The notes beneath the pieces were generated by a model, which saw only the letters and a program-made list of their open reading frames with translations, did not search any database and was not told the DNA's origin. DNA of 64,000 nt. Source: Streptomyces sp. A0642 (GTDB lineage: Bacteria > Actinomycetota > Actinomycetes > Streptomycetales > Streptomycetaceae). How positions within the stretch are numbered: position 1 is the first letter of the stretch; each line of letters starts with the position of its first letter. The position numbers and the translations under genes are program-made. Positions 24,887 through 33,374 of the stretch are shown one piece after another. The stretch is taken from positions 62,001-126,000 of the forward strand of contig NZ_SSBL01000012.1 in NCBI RefSeq assembly GCF_004795105.1. Reading direction: 5' to 3'.

Positions 24887-25845
24887 GCTGCCGTCTCCTT
24901 GATGGGGGTGCCGCGGCCGGTCAGGCGCAGGAAGACCTCGTCGAGGGTGGGCGGGCGCAGGCTCGCGTCGATCACCGCCGCGCCCGCCGCGTCGAGCTCG
25001 CGGACGATCCGGGGCAGGGTGAGCGAGGGGTCGGTGGTGACCGCGCCCACCGTGCGGCGTTCGGGGTCCAGCACCGGCTCGGTGCCCGTCAGGTGGTCCA
25101 GAACGGCGGCCGCCGCCCCGAGCGCGGAGGCGTGGGCGACGACGACCTCGGCGTAACTGCCGATCCCGGCCTTCAGTTCGGCGGGGCTGCCGGTGTGGGC
25201 GGCCCGCCCGCTGTCGATGAGCACGATCTCGTCGGCCAGCTGGTCCGCCTCCTCCAGGTACTGCGTGGTGAGGAGGACGGTGGTGCCCCGGCCGGCCAGC
25301 TCCCGTACGGCCGCCCAGATCTGATTGCGGCTGTGCGGGTCGAGCCCGGTGGTCGGCTCGTCCAGGAACAGCACCCGCGGGCGGGCCAGCAGGCTGGCGG
25401 CGAGATCCAGGCGGCGGCGCATCCCGCCCGAGTAGGTGCGGGCCGGGCGGTCGGCCGCGTCGGTCAGCTCGAAGCGTTCGAGCAGCTCGTCGGCACGGGT
25501 GCGCGCGGCCTCGCCCCGGTACGTGAGCAGCCTGGCGAAGAGCCGCAGGTTCTGCCGGCCGGACAGCTCGCCGTCGACGGAGGCGCTCTGGCCCGTGACG
25601 CCGATCGCCGCCCGTACGGCCCCGGCCTCGCGCACCACGTCGTGGCCCGCGACCCGGGCGCTGCCGCCGTCGGGTGCGGTCAGCGTGGTGAGGACGCGGA
25701 CGGCCGTGGTCTTGCCGGCGCCGTTGGGCCCCAGCACTCCGCAGACGGCGCCTTCGGCGACGGCCAGATCGAGGCCGCGCAGCGCATGGACGTCGCCATA
25801 GCGCTTCTCCAGACCTTCACTAAGTACAGCGTACGTAGTTGTCAT
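24883..25845 (-). CDS. ABC exporter ATPase (DrrA-like)
   Basis: Encodes 320 residues. Walker A GPNGAGKT (39-46), signature YSGGMRRR, Walker B LFLDEPTTGLDP, then a C-terminal DrrA-type extension of about 100 residues. Forms an exporter with the permease gene. Start ATG 25845 (MTTTYAVL); an upstream in-frame codon at 25863 is less likely. An operator-like palindrome lies inside its first codons and a second just upstream, facing a divergent TetR gene, so repression by that TetR is expected. Confidence 0.92.
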   Translation of the reverse strand: MTTTYAVLSEGLEKRYGDVHALRGLDLAVAEGAVCGVLGPNGAGKTTAVRVLTTLTAPDGGSARVAGHDVVREAGAVRAAIGVTGQSASVDGELSGRQNLRLFARLLTYRGEAARTRADELLERFELTDAADRPARTYSGGMRRRLDLAASLLARPRVLFLDEPTTGLDPHSRNQIWAAVRELAGRGTTVLLTTQYLEEADQLADEIVLIDSGRAAHTGSPAELKAGIGSYAEVVVAHASALGAAAAVLDHLTGTEPVLDPERRTVGAVTTDPSLTLPRIVRELDAAGAAVIDASLRPPTLDEVFLRLTGRGTPIKETAA

Positions 25846-25880
25846 GCCGTCACCGTACCGCACTACGTACGGTGTACGTA
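25821..25880. promoter_or_regulatory. Twin TetR operators between the ABC exporter and its TetR gene
   Basis: Site 1 at 25864-25880 is TACGTAC-GGT-GTACGTA, a perfect 7-3-7 palindrome. Site 2 at 25821-25837 is TAAGTAC-AGC-GTACGTA, with one mismatch. Centres are 43 bp apart, about four helical turns. Site 2 falls within codons 3-9 of the ATPase gene; site 1 lies between the divergent start codons. Confidence 0.85.
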
Positions 25881-25908
25881 ACTACCATGGTGATCGAGGT
25901 GATGACCG

Positions 25909-26619
25909 ATGGTGGGGCGACCCGCTGTACCCGAAGTGATCTGGGCGCGCCCCGAGCGTGCGGGGCGGGGTCCCAAACCCGCCTTCAGCCGTGCGGACGT
26001 CGCGGCGGCCGCTGTGCGGATCGCGGACGCGGAGGGGCTCGACGCGGTGTCGATGCGCAAGGTGGCGGCCGAGCTCGGCTGCGGCACCATGTCGCTGTAC
26101 AACTACGTGCCCCGCAAGGAGGACCTGCACGAGCTGATGCTCGACGCGGTCAGCGCCGGCTACGACTACCCCGAGCCCTCCGGCGACTGGCGCGCCGACC
26201 TGCTCGCCCTCGCCCGTCAGACCCGGGACATGATGCGCCGCCACACCTGGGTGCCCCGGCTGATGTCACCGGTGTACGGATTCAGCCCGAACGCCCTGCG
26301 CTACCTGGAGTACGCCCTGAGCTGCCTGGACGGGGTCGACGCACGGTTCGGCGAGAAGATGGAACTCATCGCCATGGTCAACGGTGTGGTGACCACCTAC
26401 ACCGCCAACGAGATCGCCACGGCGGAGCGCAGCCGGTCGCTGCCCTGGTCCGAGGAACAGGAGCAGGCCGCCCGTACCGGGTACCTGATCAGCCAGATCA
26501 TGACCGGGAAGTACCCGCGGATGGCCGCCGGGTTCGCCGAGGACTCCGGGCCGATCGACCTGGAGGGGGTGTTCGACCGGGCGCTCAACCGGGTGCTGGA
26601 CTCGTTCGGCCGCGCCTGA
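25909..26619 (+). CDS. TetR-family repressor of the adjacent ABC exporter
   Basis: Encodes 236 residues with a TetR helix-turn-helix (VSMRKVAAELGCGTMSLYNYV) and a TetR_C ligand domain of the tetracycline/multidrug type. Divergent from the DrrAB-like exporter and next to two matching palindromes, so it very likely represses the exporter and itself, with release by the exported drug. Start ATG 25909 with GAGG a few bases upstream. Confidence 0.9.
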   Translation: MVGRPAVPEVIWARPERAGRGPKPAFSRADVAAAAVRIADAEGLDAVSMRKVAAELGCGTMSLYNYVPRKEDLHELMLDAVSAGYDYPEPSGDWRADLLALARQTRDMMRRHTWVPRLMSPVYGFSPNALRYLEYALSCLDGVDARFGEKMELIAMVNGVVTTYTANEIATAERSRSLPWSEEQEQAARTGYLISQIMTGKYPRMAAGFAEDSGPIDLEGVFDRALNRVLDSFGRA

Positions 26620-26662
26620 CCTCCGTGGACAGCCCTCAGGGCCGTTCGGCGGCCCGGCGAAG

Positions 26663-27889
26663 TCACAGCAGGGCGAACTGGCCGTCCGGGCCCTCCTCCC
26701 GGTGGTCGAGCACCGATGCGGGCCGCCGGGCCCCCGGGGCCACCGGCAGCACGCCCGCCGCCCGCAGTTCGCGCACGCCGATCTCCGGGCCCCGGGCCAG
26801 CTCCTCCTGGCGGGGCCGGAGTTCCGCGAGAAGCGCGAGCTGCGTGATCAGTTCCAGCAGCTCCGACGTCCACTCCTGCGGCCAGACGCGGGGGCGCAGG
26901 GCCGCCAGGCCCTCCGTGCCCGCCGGCCCGGACACCGCGCTCCGGCGCCCGAACCACAGCTCCAGCGTCCGTACGCCGCCCACCCGGAATTCCCACGCAC
27001 CGGCGGGCACCGGCGCGATGCGGCCCGTACCGAGGCACAGCACCCGTTCCTCGGAGTCGTAGGACAGCTCCGCCGGGGCGGGCGGCACGGCGGCCCGCAC
27101 ATAGGGGCGGCGGCCGCCCGGCAGCCGGGGGCGCTCGCCGCCCCGCGCCCCGCGCAGCTGGATCCGCACCAGTTCGCGTCCGAGCTCCACCCCCGCCGAC
27201 CAGCGCGCGGTGTCCGCGGGCAGCGGCACCACGCAGCCGGCCGGGCTCTGCCGGGCCGCAGCGAGGATCCAGGCCAGCACCGACTCGGCCGTGACCGCGT
27301 CCCCGTGGCGGGCGCGGAGCAGGCCGAGCAGGCCGGGGGCCAGATTGGGTTCGGCGCCGCCGGGGCGCCGGAACAACGGGCGGATCCGGCCCGGCCTCCC
27401 CGCGGGGGAGTGGCCGTCGGGGAGCAGTGCGGTCACCGAGAGGGCGGGCCCCGTGTTCTGGGGCACCCGGCCGTGCTCGACGACGAAGAGCTGGTGACCG
27501 TCGGCGACCCGCCACAGCTCGGGACGGGCCATGTCGATCAGGCGGTGGTCGGGGAGCAGCCACTGTTCGTCGAACGGTCCGTGCAGGATCCGTACCGGAT
27601 CGGGGCACGGACCCGGTTCACGGGCGAAGGGGCCGGTCGCGGTGGACTGACCGGGCAGGGCCGCCACCGCGGTCCGCGGCGTACGCGCCCGGGTGGGCCC
27701 GAACAGCTGCTCACGCTCGGCGCCCGGGGCGCGTACGAGCCGCTCCCAGCGGGCGCGCAGTGAGGCCGGGTCGGGGGCGGTCACCCAGGGCCGCCCCGTC
27801 CTGAGCGGCCGTACGGACCAGGGCATGAGGTCGTCGAGGAGCGGGCTGCGCGGGCCCTCGCCGGAGCCGGCCGCTGCCGGTGCTGCCAC
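26663..27889 (-). CDS. Orphan type ISP restriction-modification specificity domain protein
   Basis: Encodes 408 residues. The pattern resembles the C-terminal target-recognition part of type ISP enzymes: a VRILHGPFDEQWLLPDHRLIDMA-like segment (compare YRPFDxRW), PGLLGLLRARHG, and a late WEFRVGGVRTLELWF segment. No methyltransferase, helicase or nuclease motif is present and none is encoded nearby, so it cannot act as a full restriction system. It may bind DNA or be a domesticated piece. The GTG at 27889 follows GGGGAGGAC by about eight bases. Family call is from pattern recognition, moderate certainty. Confidence 0.62.
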   Translation of the reverse strand: MAAPAAAGSGEGPRSPLLDDLMPWSVRPLRTGRPWVTAPDPASLRARWERLVRAPGAEREQLFGPTRARTPRTAVAALPGQSTATGPFAREPGPCPDPVRILHGPFDEQWLLPDHRLIDMARPELWRVADGHQLFVVEHGRVPQNTGPALSVTALLPDGHSPAGRPGRIRPLFRRPGGAEPNLAPGLLGLLRARHGDAVTAESVLAWILAAARQSPAGCVVPLPADTARWSAGVELGRELVRIQLRGARGGERPRLPGGRRPYVRAAVPPAPAELSYDSEERVLCLGTGRIAPVPAGAWEFRVGGVRTLELWFGRRSAVSGPAGTEGLAALRPRVWPQEWTSELLELITQLALLAELRPRQEELARGPEIGVRELRAAGVLPVAPGARRPASVLDHREEGPDGQFALL

Positions 27890-27937
27890 CGTGTCGTCCT
27901 CCCCGTCGCCACGTCCGCCGCCTTCCCGGGCATCGTA

Positions 27938-27992
27938 ACGGCGGGGCCGCGGGCGCCGGCAGGGTGCCTGGCGTGACCCGCGGCCCCGCCGT
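27938..27992 (-). terminator. Long hairpin terminator of the hmgA-GntR operon
   Basis: A 16-bp perfect stem: ACGGCGGGGCCGCGGG (27938-27953) with CCCGCGGCCCCGCCGT (27977-27992), directly after the GntR stop codon. Confidence 0.85.
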
Positions 27993-28786
27993 CAGTGCGC
28001 CTCCACCGTGACCGAGAAGGAGAACCGGTCGCCCCGGTAGCGGATCTGCGCCACGTCCACCACCCGGCCGCTCTCGTCGTACGTCACGCCCGTGTAGTAC
28101 AGGATCGGGCTGAGCAGCGGGACCCGGAGCAGTTCGGCGGTGGCGGGGTCGGCGAGCCGGGCCTCGACCGTGTCGGTGATCCGGGCGATCGGGACGCCGA
28201 CGCGGTCGCGCAGCACCTTGGTCATCGGCCAGCGTTCGAGGTCGGCGGGGTCGAGCCCGGCCGCGGCCTCCGGATGGACCCAGTTCTGCGCCCAGTTGGT
28301 CGGCTCCCCGGTGTCCTCCTCGCACCGCAGGCGCCGGTAGCCGGTGACTTCCGGGCAGCCGGGGAAGTACTCCGCGACATCGCCCGGCACGGGTGACGGG
28401 CCGTGGTCGAGGACGGTGGTCCGCTCGCCCGACTGCTGGGCGACGATCGCGTCGATCGAACCGAGCAGCCGCACCGGCGACACCCGGCGTGCGCGCGGCT
28501 CGATGAAGGTGCCGCGCCGCCGGTGCCGGCTGATCAGCCCCTCCGTCTCCAGCTCCTTCAGCGCCTGGCGCATGGTGAGGACGCTGACCCCGTAGTGCGC
28601 GGCGAGCTGTTCCTCGGTCGGCAGCCGCAGGGTGGCGTCCGCGGTGCGGCCCAGTATCGAGGCCCGCAACGACTGCGAGACCTGATACCAGAGCGGGAGC
28701 TTGCGGTTCAGGACCAGGGAGTCGGGCGCGAAGGCGGCCCCCTGGGCCATGGGGGACTTCGGAGGGGGCGTCGGCACCTGGGTCAC
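27992..28786 (-). CDS. GntR/HutC-family regulator (UTRA domain)
   Basis: Encodes 264 residues: winged helix (LPTEEQLAAHYGVSVLTMRQALKELETEG) followed by a UTRA effector domain (about 100-260). It lies 31 bp after hmgA on the same strand, ending at a strong terminator, so the two form an operon. Control of homogentisate or tyrosine catabolism, perhaps through the palindrome at 30178-30197, is an inference from position. The GTG at 28786 gives full family length; ATG 28750 is an alternative. Confidence 0.85.
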   Translation of the reverse strand: MTQVPTPPPKSPMAQGAAFAPDSLVLNRKLPLWYQVSQSLRASILGRTADATLRLPTEEQLAAHYGVSVLTMRQALKELETEGLISRHRRRGTFIEPRARRVSPVRLLGSIDAIVAQQSGERTTVLDHGPSPVPGDVAEYFPGCPEVTGYRRLRCEEDTGEPTNWAQNWVHPEAAAGLDPADLERWPMTKVLRDRVGVPIARITDTVEARLADPATAELLRVPLLSPILYYTGVTYDESGRVVDVAQIRYRGDRFSFSVTVEAH

Positions 28787-28817
28787 CTGCGTTCGTCGTC
28801 GCTGCGCACGGGGGCCG

Positions 28818-30146
28818 TTACGGCCTGAAGTTGCGGCTCAGACCCTGCCACACGTCGTCGTAGCCGTGCTGGAGATGGCCGGCCGCCGCCGCCTGTCCGG
28901 TCGCCGTGACGGGCCAGCGGGTCTCGAACATGAAGGCCAGGCCGTCGTCGATCTTCTGCGGCTTCAGCTCCGCCGCGCTCGCCCGCTCGAAGGTCTCCCG
29001 GTCCGGGCCGTGCGCCGACATCATGTTGTGCAGGGAGCCGCCGCCGGGCACGAAGCCCCCCTTGCCGGCCGTCTTCGCGTCGTACGCGCCCTCGATCAGG
29101 CCCATGTACTCGCTCATGACGTTGCGGTGGAAGTACGGCGGCCGGAAGGTGTCCTCGCCGACCAGCCAGCGCGGCGCGAACACCACGAAGTCGACCCCGG
29201 CGAGACCAGGGGTGTCCGTGGGCGAGGTCAGCACCGTGAAGATCGACGGGTCCGGGTGGTCGTAGCTGATCGAGCCCATGACGTTGAACCGGCGCAGGTC
29301 GTAGACGTAGGGGGTGTGGTTGCCGTGCCACGCGACCACATCGAGCGGCGAGTGGTCGTACGTCGCCGACCAGAGGTTGCCGCAGTACTTGTTGACCACC
29401 TCGACCGGGCCCTCCACGTCCTCGTACGCCGCGACCGGGGCGAGGAAGTCCCGCGCGTTCGCGAGGCCGTTGGCGCCGATCGGACCGAGGTCGGGGAGGA
29501 CGAACGGCTGGCCGTAGTTCTCGCAGACGTAGCCGCGGGCGGTCGCGTCGAGCAGTTCGACCCGGAAGCGGACCCCGCGCGGGATCAGGGCGACGTGGCC
29601 GGGTTCCGCGCGCAGCAGGCCCAGTTCGGTACGGAGCAGCAGTCCGCCGAGCTCGGGGACGATGAGGAGTTCGCCGTCGCTGTCACTGAACACCCGGTCC
29701 GTCATGGCGGCGTCGGCCGCGTAGAGGTGGATGGCCATGCCGGTGCGCTGGGCGGCGTCGCCGTTTCCTCCCAGCGTCCACAGGCCGGACAGGAAGTCCG
29801 TGCCGGGCGCGGGCTCCGGAAGCGGGTCCCAGCGCAGCCGGTTGGGGTCGGGGACGGTCTCGGTGAAGGGGGCGGTGCGCAGGGTCCCGTTGTCGATCCG
29901 GACGAACGGCGGATGGGCCGCGGAGGGGCGGATCCGGTAGAGCCAGGAGCGGCGGTTGTGGACGCGCGGCTCGGTGAAGGCCGAACCGCTCAGCTGCTCG
30001 GCGTAGAGCCCCAGAGGTGCGCGCTGCGGTGAGTTGCGGCCGTGCGGCAGCGCCCCCGGCACCGCTTCCGAGCTGTGCTGATTGCCGAATCCGGCGGAGT
30101 GTGCGAGCCCTTCCGCCGTCTTCCGCGCCTGCTCGATGCCGCTCAT
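28818..30146 (-). CDS. hmgA: Homogentisate 1,2-dioxygenase
   Basis: Encodes 442 residues, the usual length. It opens the ring of homogentisate to maleylacetoacetate in tyrosine/phenylalanine breakdown. The iron ligands correspond to His340 and Glu346 (YFHRNVMSE) and His379 (SAHGPD); the catalytic base His274 lies in VAWHGNHTPYVY. The first steps and maleylacetoacetate isomerase are not in this window. CGGGAGC precedes ATG 30146. Cotranscribed with the GntR gene downstream. Confidence 0.96.
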   Translation of the reverse strand: MSGIEQARKTAEGLAHSAGFGNQHSSEAVPGALPHGRNSPQRAPLGLYAEQLSGSAFTEPRVHNRRSWLYRIRPSAAHPPFVRIDNGTLRTAPFTETVPDPNRLRWDPLPEPAPGTDFLSGLWTLGGNGDAAQRTGMAIHLYAADAAMTDRVFSDSDGELLIVPELGGLLLRTELGLLRAEPGHVALIPRGVRFRVELLDATARGYVCENYGQPFVLPDLGPIGANGLANARDFLAPVAAYEDVEGPVEVVNKYCGNLWSATYDHSPLDVVAWHGNHTPYVYDLRRFNVMGSISYDHPDPSIFTVLTSPTDTPGLAGVDFVVFAPRWLVGEDTFRPPYFHRNVMSEYMGLIEGAYDAKTAGKGGFVPGGGSLHNMMSAHGPDRETFERASAAELKPQKIDDGLAFMFETRWPVTATGQAAAAGHLQHGYDDVWQGLSRNFRP

Positions 30147-30177
30147 GTGTGCTCCCGGTGCATGAGGAATGCTGGAA

Positions 30178-30197
30178 TCCTATGGTCAACCGTAGGA
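30178..30197. promoter_or_regulatory. 20-bp palindrome upstream of hmgA (GntR operator candidate)
   Basis: TCCTATGGTCAACCGTAGGA matches its own reverse complement at 16 of 20 positions. It lies 32 bp before the hmgA start, between hmgA and the divergent beta-helix operon. Confidence 0.6.
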
Positions 30198-30276
30198 ATC
30201 GGAACGGGGAGAGTCAACGGCATTCGCGCGGCACAGGGGGGTTTCAAAAGATGAACAATGCTCTACTCTCCCGCAC

Positions 30277-32544
30277 ATGTCGTGGACACGAAGACTTTTG
30301 GCTGTTCTGGCGGCGCTCGCGGCCGTCCTTCTCGCGGCCCCGGCCGCCCAGGCGCACGAGGAGCGGCCGGTCACCCTGCCCGACGGCACCGGCCGTGTCC
30401 CCGTGTACCGGGCGGGGGAGCCCGATCTCCTGGTCTGCAAGAGCGACCGGGCCGACTTCGAGCGCCGGATCTCCGGATTCCCGGACGCCCTGCGGACCAG
30501 GAACCTGGCGCTCTTCGACCGGTGCCAGAAGTCCGGCTACCGACATCTCCAGCAGGCCGTCGACGCGGTCACCGGGCCCGGGAAGAACATCGCGATCCTG
30601 CCCGGCCTCTACGAGGAGGAGCCCTCGCTGCCCGCTCCCGAGGGGGAGTGCGCCGGGCTGAAAGCCCCCAGGTCCCAGCTCGGCTACCAGATCCTGAGCT
30701 ACGCCCAGCAGGCGAAGTGCCCGCACAACCAGAACCTGGTGGCGATCCTCGGCAAGAAGGACCTCCAGATCGAGGGCACCGGCGCCGCGCGCACGGACGT
30801 CGTCATCGACGCCAAGTACCAGAAGCTCAACGCGGTCCGCGCGGACGGCTCCGACGGCGTCTACTTCAAGAACTTCACCGCGCAGCGCACCACGTTCAAC
30901 TCGCTCTACATCCTGGCGCAGGACGGGTTCGTCATCGACGACGTCCTGACCCGGTGGAACGACGAGTACGGCTTCCTGACCTTCGCCAGCGACCACGGCC
31001 TGTACAAGAACTGCGAGTCGTACGGCAACGGCGACTCCGGCATCTACCCGGGCAGCGCGTCGGACATCAACGACGCGCACGGCTACGAGGTGCCGCGCTA
31101 CTCGATCGAGATCACCGGCTGCCGCAGCCACCACAACATGGTCGGCTACTCCGGCACCGCGGGTGACTCCGTCCACGTCCACGACAACGAGTTCGACCAC
31201 AACATGGGCGGCGCCTCGATGGACAGCGCCTTCCCCGGCCACCCCGGCCTGCCGCAGAACCACGCCCGTTTCGAGCGCAACCTGATCCACGACAACAACG
31301 CCGACTACTACCCGTACGTCGCCGACGGCACCTGCGCCAAGCCGCCCGTCGAGCGCGGTTACGAGGACGGGGTGGTCTGCCCGCAGATCTCCATGCCCCC
31401 GGGCACCGGCATCATCACCGCGGGCGGCAACTGGAACCTCTACGAGGACAACTGGGTCTACGGGCAGAAGCGCGCCGCCTTCTTCCTGAGCGCGGTCCCC
31501 GCCTTCATCCGCGGCGAGGACGCCCTCGGCAAGCAGACCGACACCTCGCACCACAACCGGTACGCGAACAACCACCTCGGCACCGACAAGCAGGGCAGGC
31601 CGCGTCCCAACGGCACCGACGTGTGGTGGGACGGCCAGGGGGCGGGCAACTGCTGGCAGTCGGACACGGGCGCCTCCACTCCGCGCTCCCTGCCCGTGTG
31701 CGGGTCCGGGCGGGGATCCGTCTCCGGCAGCACCGACCGGCTGGTGGGGGAACCCGTCAAGCTCGCCCAGCTGCTGGTCTGCGCCGACTACAACGTGCAG
31801 GCGCGCCGGCTGCCGGCCGGCTGCGACTGGTACGGGGCGCGCGGCATCGAACGCGTCGAGGTGCAGGCGGCCCTGGGTACCGCGGTGGTGCTCGCGCTGG
31901 TCGGCGGAGTGCTGTGGTGGCGCCGGCTGCGGTCCAGCCGGCTCGCGACGGCCGCCACCCTCCTGGGTCTGCTGGGCCTCGGCCTGGACGTGGCCGGCTC
32001 GACCATGGGCCTCGCCTCCACCTATGTGCCCGCCCTCGCGCTGCTGCTGACCGGGCTCTGGTGGACCGGCATCGGGCTGGTGCTGCGGCGGGGGCGGCCG
32101 GGGCTGGGCTGGGTCACGGTGGCGCTGGGCGGTCTCACGCTGCTCGACGCGGTGGACAAGGGCGTGTTCATGATCCCGTGGATTCCGCTGAGCCCGGCCT
32201 GGGTGCGGGGGTTGCTCGGCCTGGTCTGGGTGGTGTGGGCCGTCGTGGCCGCCGCCCGCCACGGAGCGCCCGCGACGGGGACGCCGGATGTGGAGGCGGT
32301 GCCGCACGGGGAAGGGGCGCCGGACGCGACGAGGGCGCCGGACGTGGAGGGGACGCCGGACGCGACGGGGGCGCCGGACCTGGAGCGGGTTGCGGGAGGC
32401 GGCGAGGGGTCCGGTACGGGACCGGCCACCGGATCTGACGGCGGGCCGGCTCCCCGGCGCGGCCCGGCGCGACCCGGGCGCTCCGCCGCTTCCACCGCTC
32501 CTCCCACCGCCCCGCCCGCCGGACCGGACGGAGAACCGTCGTGA
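30277..32544 (+). CDS. Secreted right-handed beta-helix protein with a C-terminal membrane domain
   Basis: Encodes 755 residues. A signal peptide (1-26, ending AAQA) leads to a Cys- and His-rich region of about 480 residues with parallel beta-helix repeats (NVHDNEF- and RFERNLIHDNN-like coils). Then come about four membrane helices (roughly 530-660) and a disordered Gly/Pro/Asp-rich tail with repeated GAPD and GTPD units. The beta-helix lies outside the cell. The fold recalls NosD-type proteins, which serve copper-site assembly, but sugar-binding beta-helices look alike. First gene of a tightly overlapping trio; the next start overlaps its stop by 4 bp (GTGA). Confidence 0.8.
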   Translation: MSWTRRLLAVLAALAAVLLAAPAAQAHEERPVTLPDGTGRVPVYRAGEPDLLVCKSDRADFERRISGFPDALRTRNLALFDRCQKSGYRHLQQAVDAVTGPGKNIAILPGLYEEEPSLPAPEGECAGLKAPRSQLGYQILSYAQQAKCPHNQNLVAILGKKDLQIEGTGAARTDVVIDAKYQKLNAVRADGSDGVYFKNFTAQRTTFNSLYILAQDGFVIDDVLTRWNDEYGFLTFASDHGLYKNCESYGNGDSGIYPGSASDINDAHGYEVPRYSIEITGCRSHHNMVGYSGTAGDSVHVHDNEFDHNMGGASMDSAFPGHPGLPQNHARFERNLIHDNNADYYPYVADGTCAKPPVERGYEDGVVCPQISMPPGTGIITAGGNWNLYEDNWVYGQKRAAFFLSAVPAFIRGEDALGKQTDTSHHNRYANNHLGTDKQGRPRPNGTDVWWDGQGAGNCWQSDTGASTPRSLPVCGSGRGSVSGSTDRLVGEPVKLAQLLVCADYNVQARRLPAGCDWYGARGIERVEVQAALGTAVVLALVGGVLWWRRLRSSRLATAATLLGLLGLGLDVAGSTMGLASTYVPALALLLTGLWWTGIGLVLRRGRPGLGWVTVALGGLTLLDAVDKGVFMIPWIPLSPAWVRGLLGLVWVVWAVVAAARHGAPATGTPDVEAVPHGEGAPDATRAPDVEGTPDATGAPDLERVAGGGEGSGTGPATGSDGGPAPRRGPARPGRSAASTAPPTAPPAGPDGEPS

Positions 32545-33374
32545 ACCGCCGTCCGAACCGGACCTGGGCGCCGCCCCGCGCACAACGGTCCGCCGCCGCC
32601 CTGCTCGTCGCCGCCCTCCTGCTCGGCGCGGCCGCCTGCGGGGGGCGCGCCACCACCCACCACAAGCCGGGCACCAGCCATGAGCAGGCCACCGGCAGCA
32701 CCGGCCGGCTCCTGACCGCGGAGGACGGTTCGGGCCACCGGCTGCGCCAGGTCGACGCCGAGGGCGCGCCCGAGGTGGCCATGGCCGTCCGGCCGGACTC
32801 GGAGGACGGCTGGAACGTCCATCTCACGGTGGGGAACTTCCGGTTCACCCCGGACAGCGTCGGCGGCGCCGCGCTCCTGGGGCGCGGCCACGCCCGGCTC
32901 TTCCTCGACGGCCACCCCCTCGCCCGTGTCTACGGCGCCTGGTTCCACCTCCCGGAGTCACTGCTGCGCGCCGCCGGGGGCGGCACCCGGCTGACGGCTC
33001 GCCTCTACGCCGACGACCACACCGCCTGGGCGGTCGACGCCGCCCCGGTCCAGGCCACCGCCACGCTCGGCGGGGCGGCTTCGCCACCCACCGTCCCTCC
33101 CGCTCCCCGCCCCGGCACCACCCTGGACATCTCGGTCCGCGACGGCAAGGTCAGCCCCGCTCCCGGACGCACCGAGGTCAAGAAGGGCCGGACCGTGCGC
33201 CTCGTGGTCCGCAGCGACCGCGACGACACCCTTCACGTCCACGGCTACGACAAGGAGGCGCGGCTGCCCGCCGGCCGGACCGTCACCCTCACCTTCACCG
33301 CCGACCGCACCGGGCTCTTCGAGGTCGAGACGCACGAGTCCGACCTGCTCCTGACCCAGCTCGTCGTACGGTGA
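32541..33374 (+). CDS. Lipoprotein-like cupredoxin-domain protein
   Basis: Encodes 277 residues. A hydrophobic leader ends in LLLGAAACGG, with Cys33 a possible lipid anchor although the lipobox is imperfect. A middle domain of unknown type (about 55-175) is followed by a C-terminal cupredoxin-like domain (about 190-277), with HVHGY (His232, His234) and VETHESD (His265) as likely metal ligands. No Cys ligand is seen, so a type 1 blue site is doubtful. The GTG at 32541 overlaps the previous stop, and its own stop overlaps the next start, both as GTGA. Confidence 0.8.
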   Translation: MNRRPNRTWAPPRAQRSAAALLVAALLLGAAACGGRATTHHKPGTSHEQATGSTGRLLTAEDGSGHRLRQVDAEGAPEVAMAVRPDSEDGWNVHLTVGNFRFTPDSVGGAALLGRGHARLFLDGHPLARVYGAWFHLPESLLRAAGGGTRLTARLYADDHTAWAVDAAPVQATATLGGAASPPTVPPAPRPGTTLDISVRDGKVSPAPGRTEVKKGRTVRLVVRSDRDDTLHVHGYDKEARLPAGRTVTLTFTADRTGLFEVETHESDLLLTQLVVR

